Translations under genes and position numbers: made by a program
Origin: Algoriphagus halophilus
GTDB lineage: Bacteria > Bacteroidota > Bacteroidia > Cytophagales > Cyclobacteriaceae
DNA length: 64,000 bases
Reading direction: 5' to 3'
NCBI RefSeq assembly: GCF_900129785.1
Contig: NZ_FSRC01000002.1
Location: 744,001-808,000, forward strand
The notes under the pieces: generated by a model
What the model saw: only the letters and a program-made list of their open reading frames with translations
Told to the model about the DNA's origin: nothing
The model's database searches: none
Shown: in pieces, positions 1-8,900 of the stretch
How positions within the stretch are numbered: position 1 is the first letter of the stretch
Layout of the letters: every line of letters begins with the position of its first letter

Positions 1-1089
1 AATACCTCCCATATCTCGGAGGCGCAGCTGTCTGGCAATTTCTTTCGCAGCGACCAGATTGGTTTTTAATGCTGTTGATTCCTGGTCACTTTCCTGATTG
101 GATTTATTTCCACTATTCACATCAATGACGTGAAGGGCTTCGGTGTGTTCGATGATCACATACCCTCCTTGAGGAAGGCTGACCGTCTGTCCAAACAGGC
201 TTTTGATCTGCTTTTCTATTCCAAAATTTTCAAATAGCTTAGCTTTACCATTGTAAAGCCTGACAATTTTTTCTTTCTCAGGCGCTATGGACCTGATGTA
301 GGATCTGATCTGATCGTAAGTGGATTCTTCTTCTACGGTAATTGCATCGAAGGATTCATTGAGAAGGTCCCTCACTAATGAGGAGGCCATACTCATCTCT
401 CCTATTACCTTGTCTCGACTTTTGGCTTTCAATAATTTTTTCATTCCTTCTTCCCAATTAGTGAGAAGATTTCGAAGGTCTTTGTCCAGTTCAGTGACGG
501 ACTGACCTTCTGCCACAGTGCGAATAATCACACCAAAATTGGCAGGTTTGATCGAATTAATGAGCCTTAAAAGTCTTTTTCTCTCGTCGTTGCTTCTGAT
601 CTTCTTAGAAACATTCACAGAATCTGAGAAGGGAACCAATACGAGATAACGACCCGGTAGAGAGAGCTCGCAGGATAGTCGGGGTCCTTTTGTAGAGATG
701 GGTTCTTTAACGACCTGTACTAACACTTGATTATTTTTAGACAGGATGTTGGAAATCTTCCCAATCTTGTCTATTTCAGGTTCGTTGTCAAAACCCTTCA
801 AATTATAATTGCTGTAGTTGTTGTTGCGCACCATTTTGGTGAACTTCATCAGGCTGTTGAAATTCGGGCCAAGGTCCTGGTAATGAAGAAAGGCATCTTT
901 CTCATAACCAACATCAATAAAGGCTGCATTGAGCCCATTGACGATTTTTCGGACCGTACCCAAATAAATGTCACCAACCTTGAATTGATTATCCATCCCT
1001 TCGGAATGCAATTCAACCAAGCTTTTATCTTGAAGGAGGGCAATTCGACTACCACTTTGAGCAGAATCAATTAATAATTCCGTACTCAA
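1..1089 (-). CDS. rng: Ribonuclease G/E family protein (N-terminal part; runs off the left edge)
   Basis: Endoribonuclease of the Rne/Rng family, which processes rRNA and mRNA in the cytoplasm. The reading frame is open to the window edge, so only the first 363 residues are visible. Residues about 35-125 form an S1-like RNA-binding domain (GDIYLGTVRKIVNG). Near residue 325 the motif HVIDVNSG holds the first catalytic metal-binding aspartate of the family, and the visible part ends in the conserved ARQLRLRDMGGI segment; the second catalytic aspartate lies beyond the edge. The start is taken as TTG at 1089 (STELLIDSAQSG follows), which fits the usual N-terminus of Bacteroidota RNase G; I found no ATG that fits. 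It lies downstream of the small basic protein, the TPR protein and HU on the same strand, possibly one transcription unit. Confidence 0.93.
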   Translation of the reverse strand, partial: MSTELLIDSAQSGSRIALLQDKSLVELHSEGMDNQFKVGDIYLGTVRKIVNGLNAAFIDVGYEKDAFLHYQDLGPNFNSLMKFTKMVRNNNYSNYNLKGFDNEPEIDKIGKISNILSKNNQVLVQVVKEPISTKGPRLSCELSLPGRYLVLVPFSDSVNVSKKIRSNDERKRLLRLINSIKPANFGVIIRTVAEGQSVTELDKDLRNLLTNWEEGMKKLLKAKSRDKVIGEMSMASSLVRDLLNESFDAITVEEESTYDQIRSYIRSIAPEKEKIVRLYNGKAKLFENFGIEKQIKSLFGQTVSLPQGGYVIIEHTEALHVIDVNSGNKSNQESDQESTALKTNLVAAKEIARQLRLRDMGGI

Positions 1090-1151
1090 AATCGCGTCTA
1101 ACTATTATGTAAATGAACGTGTGTTAAAAAACGGGAATAAGAAGAAGTGTA

Positions 1152-1241
1152 TTACTTCTTCTTATGTCTGTTTTTTCTAAGTCTCTTCTTACGCTTGTGC
1201 GTAGCGATCTTATGTCTTTTTCTTTTCTTACCGCAAGGCAT
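1152..1241 (-). CDS. 29-residue very basic AURKAIP1/COX24-like protein
   Basis: The ORF encodes 29 residues, starting MPCGKKRKRHKIATHK and ending in HKKK. More than half of the residues are Lys, Arg or His, typical of a small rRNA-binding protein. Proteins of this length and sequence are annotated in Bacteroidota as AURKAIP1/COX24-domain proteins, related to the mitochondrial small-subunit protein mS38. A ribosomal role is therefore an inference from the family. It sits 29 bp after the TPR gene and 62 bp before the RNase G start on the same strand, a context of RNA processing and translation. It is too short for most gene finders. Confidence 0.85.
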   Translation of the reverse strand: MPCGKKRKRHKIATHKRKKRLRKNRHKKK

Positions 1242-1270
1242 AGTCTTTAGAATTTAAGTGATATAATAAT

Positions 1271-2098
1271 TTATAGCCTGTCAAGATAGCCCTGGATACT
1301 ACTAAGGATCATTTCATCCCCTGTCATTTCCTTCACTGCCTCAAACTGAGCTTTTGCTTTATTCTTTTGATTGGCTTCAAAATAGCTCACCCCAAGGTAA
1401 AACTGACCTTGAAGATTCTGAGGATGGTATTGAATCAATTCCTCAAAACGCTCCGCAGCTCGCTTGTATTGACCTGATTGAATCGCTAAGATACCCATAT
1501 TAAACAAAGCATCCTCATTTTGAGGATCTTGCTCGAGAATTTCCCGAAGCATCGTAATACCTTGCATAGGGTTCGAAGACGAAACATAAGTCATGGCGAC
1601 TTTGGTTTTCAAATCCAATCGGGTGGGATCGTTCTCCAACACCTGAGTTAAGTACTTTCGAGTCTGTTCAGCAGTAAATGCTACCTTATTGGCGTCTAAC
1701 GCAAATGTGAAAGCTTCGTAGTAAGATTCTCCGGCTTTTTCAGCCAGCACTAAATTGTTGCTCTCATCTGCAGCTAAGCCAAAATAATAGCCTGCACTGT
1801 CAAATTTTCCCAACTCCTGATAAATAGAACCCAAAGAATCCAATAATGATTCAGTATTCAAATCTGAATCTCCATTGTCCAGTCTTCCTTTGAGTGAAGC
1901 TACAGCAGCTTCTTGATCAGGAGTCAACTCAGCCTCATGCATGGCAACCGAATTGGAATCCGAGGACTCTGCACCTGCATTATCCTGAGAAATTGCATCT
2001 ACTTCGCCCTCATTATCCACCACCACACTAGGCAAGGCATAAAGCCCTGCTATGGCGATGATTCCCACAACAATGAGAATGAGCTGAGTTTTTTTCAT
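1271..2098 (-). CDS. Membrane-anchored TPR-repeat protein
   Basis: A 275-residue protein with a hydrophobic N-terminal segment at residues 5-25, either an uncleaved anchor or a signal peptide, followed by an acidic linker and tandem tetratricopeptide repeats over about residues 85-270 (for example DALFNMGILAIQSGQYKRAA and GQFYLGVSYFEANQKNKAKA). TPR arrays mediate protein-protein contacts; the partner is not evident. It lies between HU (20 bp upstream) and the small basic protein on the same strand. The function is unknown, but a soluble periplasmic or cytoplasmic scaffold anchored in the inner membrane is likely. Confidence 0.85.
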   Translation of the reverse strand: MKKTQLILIVVGIIAIAGLYALPSVVVDNEGEVDAISQDNAGAESSDSNSVAMHEAELTPDQEAAVASLKGRLDNGDSDLNTESLLDSLGSIYQELGKFDSAGYYFGLAADESNNLVLAEKAGESYYEAFTFALDANKVAFTAEQTRKYLTQVLENDPTRLDLKTKVAMTYVSSSNPMQGITMLREILEQDPQNEDALFNMGILAIQSGQYKRAAERFEELIQYHPQNLQGQFYLGVSYFEANQKNKAKAQFEAVKEMTGDEMILSSIQGYLDRL

Positions 2099-2117
2099 GT
2101 CAAATTATCTTCTCAGA

Positions 2118-2426
2118 TTAATCCTGAGGAGCCAATTCTTTAATTTTCTTGCTATTCTTGATCTTCTCTACAAACACTTTAGAAGGCTTGAAAGCTGGAA
2201 TGTAGTGCTCATCAATAACGATAGCTGTGTTCTTAGAAATATTACGAGCGATTTTCTTAGCTCTTTTCTTATTGATAAAGCTACCAAAACCTCTTACGTA
2301 AATGTTTTCTCCTTCAGACATAGAATCTTTTACTACCTTGAAGAAAGCCTCAACGGCCTGTGTAACATCATCCTTTTGGATTCCTGTCTTGTCTGAAATC
2401 TTAGTGATTACTTCTGCTTTTGTCAC
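2118..2426 (-). CDS. HU/IHF-family DNA-binding protein
   Basis: A 102-residue histone-like protein. Residues 1-45 form the dimerisation helices (MTKAEVITKISDKTGI) and residues 45-70 hold the conserved GENIYVRGFGSF strand. The arm normally carrying RNPxTG is divergent here (ISKNTAIVI), and a Lys-rich tail ends in ELAPQD. HU and IHF bend and package DNA and act as dimers. It is divergent from mutY, with a candidate TAnnTTTG promoter element upstream. HU versus IHF cannot be decided from sequence alone, and the altered arm suggests reduced intercalation compared with classical HU. Confidence 0.9.
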   Translation of the reverse strand: MTKAEVITKISDKTGIQKDDVTQAVEAFFKVVKDSMSEGENIYVRGFGSFINKKRAKKIARNISKNTAIVIDEHYIPAFKPSKVFVEKIKNSKKIKELAPQD

Positions 2427-2492
2427 AGTAATTTTAATTTAGAAATTATGAAATAAGCTTAACAACCTATTAACCAAGTGTTTTTGGGACTG

Positions 2493-2500
2493 CAAATGTA
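2493..2500 (-). promoter_or_regulatory. Candidate -7 promoter element of the HU gene
   Basis: Read on the minus strand the site is TACATTTG, a full match to the Bacteroidota consensus TAnnTTTG. It lies about 67 bases upstream of the HU start codon in the divergent gap shared with mutY. No clear -33 TTG at ideal spacing was found, so this is a motif match only. Confidence 0.45.
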
Positions 2501-2571
2501 CAAGAACCATCGCAATTAAAAAACAAAATGACAAAAATTAGCTTGATTTGTAAGATAGAATTTTCACATTC

Positions 2572-3639
2572 ATGAACTATAAAGACACTGACTTTCAAGC
2601 ATTTTCATATCAAATCTTACGCTGGTATCATGAAAATCCTAGAGATTTACCTTGGCGAGGAACACGAAATCCATACAAAATTTGGCTCTCTGAAATCATC
2701 CTTCAACAAACTCGTGTTGCCCAGGGCTTACCATATTATGAAAACTTTGTAAACAAATATCCAACAGTTCAAGACTTGGCAAATGCACCTGAAGAAGAGG
2801 TCTTGAGACTTTGGCAAGGTCTAGGTTATTATAGTAGAGCCAGAAATCTCCATTTCTGTGCAAAATACATTTGCACTGAGCTGAATGGAAAGTTTCCAGA
2901 GTCCTATGAAGGACTTTTAAAATTAAAAGGCGTAGGAAGCTATACCGCCTCCGCCATTGCTAGTTTTGCTTTTGGGGAAGCCAAAGCTGTCGTGGATGGA
3001 AATGTGTTCAGAGTACTTGCCCGATATTTCGGAATTTATACAGACATTGCCAGCGGTAAAGGGAAAAAACAATTTGAAGCACTAGCAGATGAAATCATTC
3101 CACGGGACATGCCCGATGAATATAATCAGGCAATAATGGATTTCGGTGCCAGACAGTGCACGCCCACTAACCCCAATTGTACAGAATGTCCCCTTAAATC
3201 CAATTGCTTTGCTTATACTAATGAACTGACCAAGGTTCTTCCCGTCAAAATAAAGAAGCTCAAAATCCGAGAAAGGAACTTCCATTACTACCTGATCAAA
3301 TGCGGAAGCAAGTGGGTCTGGAATAAAAGAGGATCTGGAGATATCTGGGAAGGGCTTTTTGATTTTCCTTCCAAAGAACAAGGTGTAAGTAAAAATCCAA
3401 TTGATTGGGAATCATTTGAAGGGGAAGAAACTCAACATTATGAAAAGAAATACCGACATATTCTGTCGCATCAACGTTTGAATGCTACATTTTCAGAAGT
3501 AGAAATTCCGAGCAAGAATTATCATAAATTGGCCGATTGGTGCAATAAAGAGGGTTTCACACTGGTCAAAGAGGACCAAATTGACGAACTGGCCAAGCCT
3601 AAGTTGATTGTAAATTTTTTGACTGATCAGGGGATTTGA
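2572..3639 (+). CDS. mutY: A/G-specific adenine DNA glycosylase MutY
   Basis: Removes adenine mispaired with 8-oxoguanine in base-excision repair. In the 355-residue product the catalytic Glu is E40 (SEIILQQTRV), the helix-hairpin-helix is at 116-128 (LKGVGSYTASAIA), the catalytic Asp is D141 (VVDGNVFRVLAR), and the [4Fe-4S] cluster cysteines are C195, C202, C205 and C211 in the expected CX6CX2CX5C spacing. The C-terminal third is the NUDIX-like 8-oxoG recognition domain. It is followed by ssb and gldE, an order I recall as common in Bacteroidota, and it diverges from HU. Confidence 0.97.
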   Translation: MNYKDTDFQAFSYQILRWYHENPRDLPWRGTRNPYKIWLSEIILQQTRVAQGLPYYENFVNKYPTVQDLANAPEEEVLRLWQGLGYYSRARNLHFCAKYICTELNGKFPESYEGLLKLKGVGSYTASAIASFAFGEAKAVVDGNVFRVLARYFGIYTDIASGKGKKQFEALADEIIPRDMPDEYNQAIMDFGARQCTPTNPNCTECPLKSNCFAYTNELTKVLPVKIKKLKIRERNFHYYLIKCGSKWVWNKRGSGDIWEGLFDFPSKEQGVSKNPIDWESFEGEETQHYEKKYRHILSHQRLNATFSEVEIPSKNYHKLADWCNKEGFTLVKEDQIDELAKPKLIVNFLTDQGI

Positions 3640-3683
3640 GTAACTTCATTCTTTCAATAAGAAATTCACAATATTCATAAAAT

Positions 3684-4139
3684 ATGGCAGGAGTCAACAA
3701 AGTAATATTAGTAGGAAATTTGGGAGCAGACCCTGAAGTAAAATATCTTGAAGGAGATAACGTGGTGGCAAATATCAGTCTAGCTACCACAGAAGCCTAT
3801 AAAGACCGAAATGGTAATAGAGTTGAACAAACGGAATGGCATGACTTGGAACTTTGGGGTCAGCAGGCCAAGATTGCTGAGCAATACCTAAAGAAGGGAA
3901 GTCAAATCTATGTGGAAGGAAAGATAAAATCTGATAAATGGACTGATGAACAAGGTCAAAACAGAAAAAAGGTAAGAATTCGTGTGTTGAGCTTTACCAT
4001 GCTGGGCGGTAAACCAGAAGGTGGAAATATGCCGGCAGGTCAAGCTAGTAATCCTCAATCCAAGCCAACAGCAGCTCCGGCCCCTTCAGGAGGTGACAAA
4101 ATGGTCATGGATGAAGGAGATGATGATCTTCCATTTTAA
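3684..4139 (+). CDS. ssb: Single-stranded DNA-binding protein
   Basis: A 151-residue SSB. Residues 1-112 form the OB fold (MAGVNKVILVGNLGADPEVK, then EWHDLELWGQQA and GSQIYVEGKIK). A Pro/Ala/Gly-rich linker follows, and the acidic C-terminal tip DEGDDDLPF is the conserved docking peptide for replication and repair partners. It acts as a tetramer in replication, recombination and repair. It lies 44 bp after mutY and is closed by a strong terminator directly after the stop codon. Confidence 0.97.
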   Translation: MAGVNKVILVGNLGADPEVKYLEGDNVVANISLATTEAYKDRNGNRVEQTEWHDLELWGQQAKIAEQYLKKGSQIYVEGKIKSDKWTDEQGQNRKKVRIRVLSFTMLGGKPEGGNMPAGQASNPQSKPTAAPAPSGGDKMVMDEGDDDLPF

Positions 4140-4144
4140 TTACA

Positions 4145-4179
4145 GTCCCCTGAACGTTATTTTCGGGGGATTTTTTTTT
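4145..4179 (+). terminator. Rho-independent terminator after ssb
   Basis: Stem of 9 bp between 4146-4154 (TCCCCTGAA) and 4162-4170, with one G-T pair and a 7-base loop, followed by a run of nine T at 4171-4179. It begins six bases after the ssb stop codon. Confidence 0.9.
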
Positions 4180-4186
4180 ACTTTTG
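4179..4186 (+). promoter_or_regulatory. Candidate -7 promoter element of gldE
   Basis: TACTTTTG matches the Bacteroidota consensus TAnnTTTG. It starts at the last base of the terminator T-run and lies 22 bases before the gldE ATG, which would give a very short leader. The position directly after a terminator supports independent transcription of gldE. Confidence 0.5.
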
Positions 4187-4208
4187 TCCTAAACATTCTG
4201 GATTATCC

Positions 4209-5558
4209 ATGGACGACCCCTATCCGAGTTACCATTTACTCGCACAGATCAGCGAATTAAGCTTAAGCTACCTGATCTTTAACAGTTTACTTTTTCTTAT
4301 TCTTCTGATTGGTTCCGCGTTGGTTTCTGGATCAGAAGTAGCATTTTTCTCCCTATCCAACGAAGATTTAGATTCACTTCAACTCGATCAATCCGGACAA
4401 GCAAAACAAGTGATCAGATTGGTAGAAGCACCTAAAAACCTGCTGAGCACCATACTTATCCTTAACAACCTGATCAACATTGGAATTGTCACCTTAACCA
4501 CCTTTGTATCCTGGTCGATCTTTGGTATGAATGCCACCGGAATCATCGTCATCCTTGTCCAAACGATCGGAGTTACCTTCGCCATTGTATTCTTTGGGGA
4601 AATAGTCCCAAAAGTCTATGCTGCAAAAGCGAGCATGCAGTTTAGTTTGATCATGGCCCCTAGTATCAGCTTCTTCAGTACCATATTGAAACCCATTTCC
4701 ATATTCTTGGAAGCCATGAGTAACCTCATTGAGAAAAACATTCAAAAAAGAGGCTATTCCCTTTCTGTGAATGAATTGAATCAAGCTTTGGAAATGACTA
4801 CTGAGGATACTCCAGAAGAAGAACGCGATATTTTAAAAGGAATCGTGAATTTCGGGACTTTGACTGTCAAGCAGGTCATGAGAAGTAGAATGGAAATCAC
4901 TGCAATTGATGAGGAAATGGACTTCCATGAATTAATGGACAAAATCAATAAAAGTGGCTTCTCCCGAATTCCTGTTTACAATGAGACCATTGACAATATT
5001 TCAGGGATACTTTATATCAAAGATTTACTTCCTTTTATAGAAAGAGATGAAAACTTCAACTGGAAAGACCTGATCCGGAAAAGTTACTTCGTCCCTGAAA
5101 ATAAAAAAGTAGACACCTTGCTGAAAGATTTCCAATTGAAGCGTGTTCATATGGCCATAGTCGTGGATGAATATGGCGGAACTTCTGGCTTGGTTACCCT
5201 AGAAGATTTGATTGAAGAAATTATCGGTGAAATAAATGATGAATTTGATGACACAGACGATATTTTCTTTCAGGAAATTGATGAAAGCACATTTATTTTT
5301 GAAGGGAAAGTTTCATTGAATGACTTTTGCAAGAAGCTGGAATTGGACCCTCAATTATTTGAGGAAGTCAAAGGTGAAAACGAATCTTTGGGAGGTTTAC
5401 TTTTGGAGCTAAATTCCAAACTGCCGAAAAACGGAACCAAAATAAGATTCGAATATTTCGAGTTTACTATCCTTGCCGTTGACGCCAGAAAAATCAAAAA
5501 AGTCAAAGTTCATCTTTTAGGAGACCCAAAAAGCAATACTGCTAATTTTACGGACTGA
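4209..5558 (+). CDS. gldE: Gliding motility-associated protein GldE (CNNM/CorC-type)
   Basis: A 449-residue inner-membrane protein. An N-terminal DUF21/CNNM transmembrane domain spans about residues 20-185 (VSGSEVAFFSLSNEDLDSLQ). A CBS pair covers about 215-345 (VMRSRMEITAIDEEMDF; VDEYGGTSGLVTLEDLIEEI), and a CorC_HlyC transporter-associated domain lies at about 355-440. GldE is a CorC/HlyC paralogue linked to gliding in Bacteroidota, thought to support GldD; a magnesium or other ion transport role is possible from the fold. GldE sits after ssb, as in relatives, but no gldD follows: the next gene is gltB after a 395-bp gap. Confidence 0.88.
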   Translation: MDDPYPSYHLLAQISELSLSYLIFNSLLFLILLIGSALVSGSEVAFFSLSNEDLDSLQLDQSGQAKQVIRLVEAPKNLLSTILILNNLINIGIVTLTTFVSWSIFGMNATGIIVILVQTIGVTFAIVFFGEIVPKVYAAKASMQFSLIMAPSISFFSTILKPISIFLEAMSNLIEKNIQKRGYSLSVNELNQALEMTTEDTPEEERDILKGIVNFGTLTVKQVMRSRMEITAIDEEMDFHELMDKINKSGFSRIPVYNETIDNISGILYIKDLLPFIERDENFNWKDLIRKSYFVPENKKVDTLLKDFQLKRVHMAIVVDEYGGTSGLVTLEDLIEEIIGEINDEFDDTDDIFFQEIDESTFIFEGKVSLNDFCKKLELDPQLFEEVKGENESLGGLLLELNSKLPKNGTKIRFEYFEFTILAVDARKIKKVKVHLLGDPKSNTANFTD

Positions 5559-5953
5559 AAAAGCCTTTAAGTAGTTGATTCTTAGTTATTCGTCCATGGC
5601 AAAATAATATATTGCTAAATTCCAAATACTAATTTCAACAAAAAGGTGAAATCAAATTTTCTCAAAAAAAATTTATTTCTTTTTAAAATTTTTCGATAAA
5701 AACCACTTTTTGCCAAATTCACATTTTTTCTGGCAATTATTGGTTGTTTTATACCCTATTCCTTCTAAAATTATCACATTTTTCAACAGAACTAGGTTTT
5801 ATTAAACCCTCTACTTTTTTGCGAAAAAATCAAAAATCTCTAATCTCATAAAAAATAAGGCATTTAGAAGGCTGGTTTATTGCCTAAATTTTAATGAAAG
5901 AAATTTTTTCTGTATTTTTTGGAAATTTTGAACCTATTAAATTCTACAGAAAA
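5559..5953. other. AT-rich gene-free leader before gltB
   Basis: About 395 bases without a convincing gene. The sequence is very AT-rich with many A and T runs, and includes two TTTTTGC motifs that could be promoter parts. No stem-loop with the strength of a terminator or a recognisable riboswitch was seen. It probably holds the gltBD promoter and regulatory sites. Confidence 0.5.
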
Positions 5954-8900
5954 ATGCAAAAAGGGTTGTATCGATCGGAGTTTGAGCATGACTCCTGCGG
6001 TATTGGTGCAGTTGTCGACTTGTCGGGAGTACCTTCCCACGAGACAATTAGCGATGCCTTATACATGCTTAGTAACATGGAGCATCGTGGGGGCAGAGGA
6101 TCCGATCCGAAAACGGGAGATGGGGCTGGAGTACTTATACAAGTACCGCATCAATTCTTGAAGGATATTACGGCAAGGTCAGAAATCAATCTACCTGAGG
6201 CTGGATATTATGGTGTGGGGATGACATTCTTCCCTAAAAACAAGCAGTTATTTCATAAATCAAAAGAACTCCTTAATCAAATAATTGAGGAATTGGACTT
6301 TGAATTGATTGGGTACAGACAGGTCCCAGTGGATGAAACAGTCCCTGGTTCAGGTGCCTTGGAAGTAATGCCTAACATTGAGCAATTATTTGTCAAGCAT
6401 AAAAAAGGATTGACTGGAATTGATTTAGAGCGTAAACTCTACTTATTGAGAAATTATGCTACTTCTGAAATCAACTCTAAGATTCCAGGGGTAAATAACT
6501 CCTTCTATTTTGCGAGTTTAAGTAGCAATACACTTATATATAAAGGACAGCTTCGAACAGATCAGGTTTTAGCCTTCTATAAGGACCTTCAAAACAGCAA
6601 AATTGAATCGGCCTTTGCCATCGTTCACTCTAGATTCTCTACAAATACCTTCCCGAACTGGAGGTTGGCTCAACCATTTAGATTTCTTTCCCACAATGGT
6701 GAAATCAACACCATTCGAGGTAATGTGACCAAGATGAAGTCAAAGGAATCCTTGATGAAAACGAAGTACTATTCAGAAGAGGAACTTAAAAAGCTTTTGC
6801 CTATCACAAACAGTCAGAATTCCGATTCTGCTAACCTGGATGCGATGGTAGAACTTCTGACTCTTACCGGAAGATCACTTCCGCATGCCATGATGATGCT
6901 GGTGCCAGAAGCTTGGCAAGACAATGAAGTCATGGATAGAGACAGAAAGGCATTTTATAAATTCCATGCTTCTTTGGTGGAGCCTTGGGACGGTCCTGCT
7001 GCGCTTTTATTTACAGATGGTAAATCTGTTGGAGCTACCTTGGACAGAAACGGTCTAAGACCTTTGCGTTATTTTATTACCAAAGATCAACGATTAATCC
7101 TTTCCTCTGAGGCTGGTGCCTTACCGATTCGTGAAGCTACCATTGTTGAAAAAGGGAGAATTAGCCCAGGCAGAATGTTATGGGCAGACTTGGAAAAGAA
7201 ACGAGTACTTTTTGACGAGGAAGTAAAAGGAGAAATCTGCACGAAACAACCTTATGAAAAATGGGTGGCAGACCAACGAATCAAGCTTCGTTTGATGCCT
7301 GATCCGGAGGAATTATCTCATCCTTATAATTCTCAAGATCTAAAGAAATGCCAAACGGTATTTGGTTATACTTCTGAGGAACTCAAAGTGGTGCTGGCCC
7401 CAATGGGTGATACCGCCTACGAGGCCATCGGTTCAATGGGAGCAGATACTCCTTTGGCCGTTCTATCTAAACAAAGTCAGCATATTTCGAATTACTTCAA
7501 GCAACTTTTTGCTCAGGTAAGTAATCCACCAATTGATCCGATTCGTGAACGATTGGTAATGTCCTTATTTACCCGTCTGGGAGAGGGACATAATATATTA
7601 GAGGAAAGTCCAAGACATACCAGACAGATTCATATCTCTCAACCGGTATTGTTAAATGAAGATTTGGATAAAATCCAAAACATGGAGCACCTTGGCTATA
7701 GAAGCCAGAAAATCTATGCGCATTTCAATACAGATCATAAGCCAGGAAGACTTCTGGAAGCTCTTGAGAAACTTTGCATGGAGGCCGAAAAAGCAATCAA
7801 GGACAGCAAAAATATTCTGATCATTTCTGATCGAAACAGTTCTGAGGAATGGGCTCCTATTCCATCATTATTGGCTATCGGAGCTGTACACCATCATTTG
7901 GTGAAAAACAACATCCGAACTAAAGCTGGTCTGGTGTTAGAGTCTGGAGATATTCGCGAGACGCATCACTTTGCTACTGCTATTGGCTATGGTGCTTCAG
8001 CAATCAATCCTTATATGGCGCTGGAATCACTTTTGGAAATGTATGAAAATGGGCAGCTTACAAAAGTAAAAGACCGTAAAAAAGTACTAACCAATTACCA
8101 GGAAGCCATAGGCAAAGGTTTACTTAAAGTCCTTTCCAAAATGGGTATCTCCACACTACAATCCTATCAAAGTGCTCAGATTTTCGAAGCCTTGGGATTA
8201 GGGCCTGAAGTAATTGATAGATGCTTTAAAGGAACCATTTCTAGAATTTCCGGAATCTCATTTGATGAATTGGCAGAAGAAGTATTGATCAGACATAGAG
8301 CTGCATACGGAACCAAAAGCCCAGTTCTTGAAACAGGAGGAGTTTATCAATGGAAAAGAAGAGGTGAAAAACACTTATTCAATCCAGAGACTATCCACTT
8401 ACTTCAAAAGTCTACCAGACTTAATGACTATGGCTTGTATAAGAAGTTTGCCAATAAAATTAATGAGCAATCCAAGGACGCCCTTACATTAAGAGGTCTA
8501 TTCGAATTCAAAAAGAGAATTACAGTTTCAATTGACGAAGTAGAACCTGCATCTAGCATCATGCGAAGATTTGCTACTGGTGCGATGTCTTTTGGATCAA
8601 TTTCCCATGAAGCACATTCTACCTTGGCTATTGCCATGAATAGAATTGGAGGAAAAAGTAATTCTGGAGAGGGAGGAGAAGATGAAATCAGATTCGCAAG
8701 AAAAGAAAATGGAGACTGGGAACGATCCGCTATCAAACAGGTAGCTTCCGGAAGATTTGGAGTAACCAGTAATTACCTTTCTAACGCTGCCGAACTTCAA
8801 ATCAAAATGGCCCAAGGTGCCAAGCCGGGTGAAGGTGGTCAGCTTCCTGGACATAAGGTTGATGAATGGATCGGAAGAGTAAGACACTCGACTCCAGGAG

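Noticed and set aside
5894..5953. Upstream ATG for gltB
   Set aside because: It would add 20 residues before the motif that must be close to the N-terminus for maturation.
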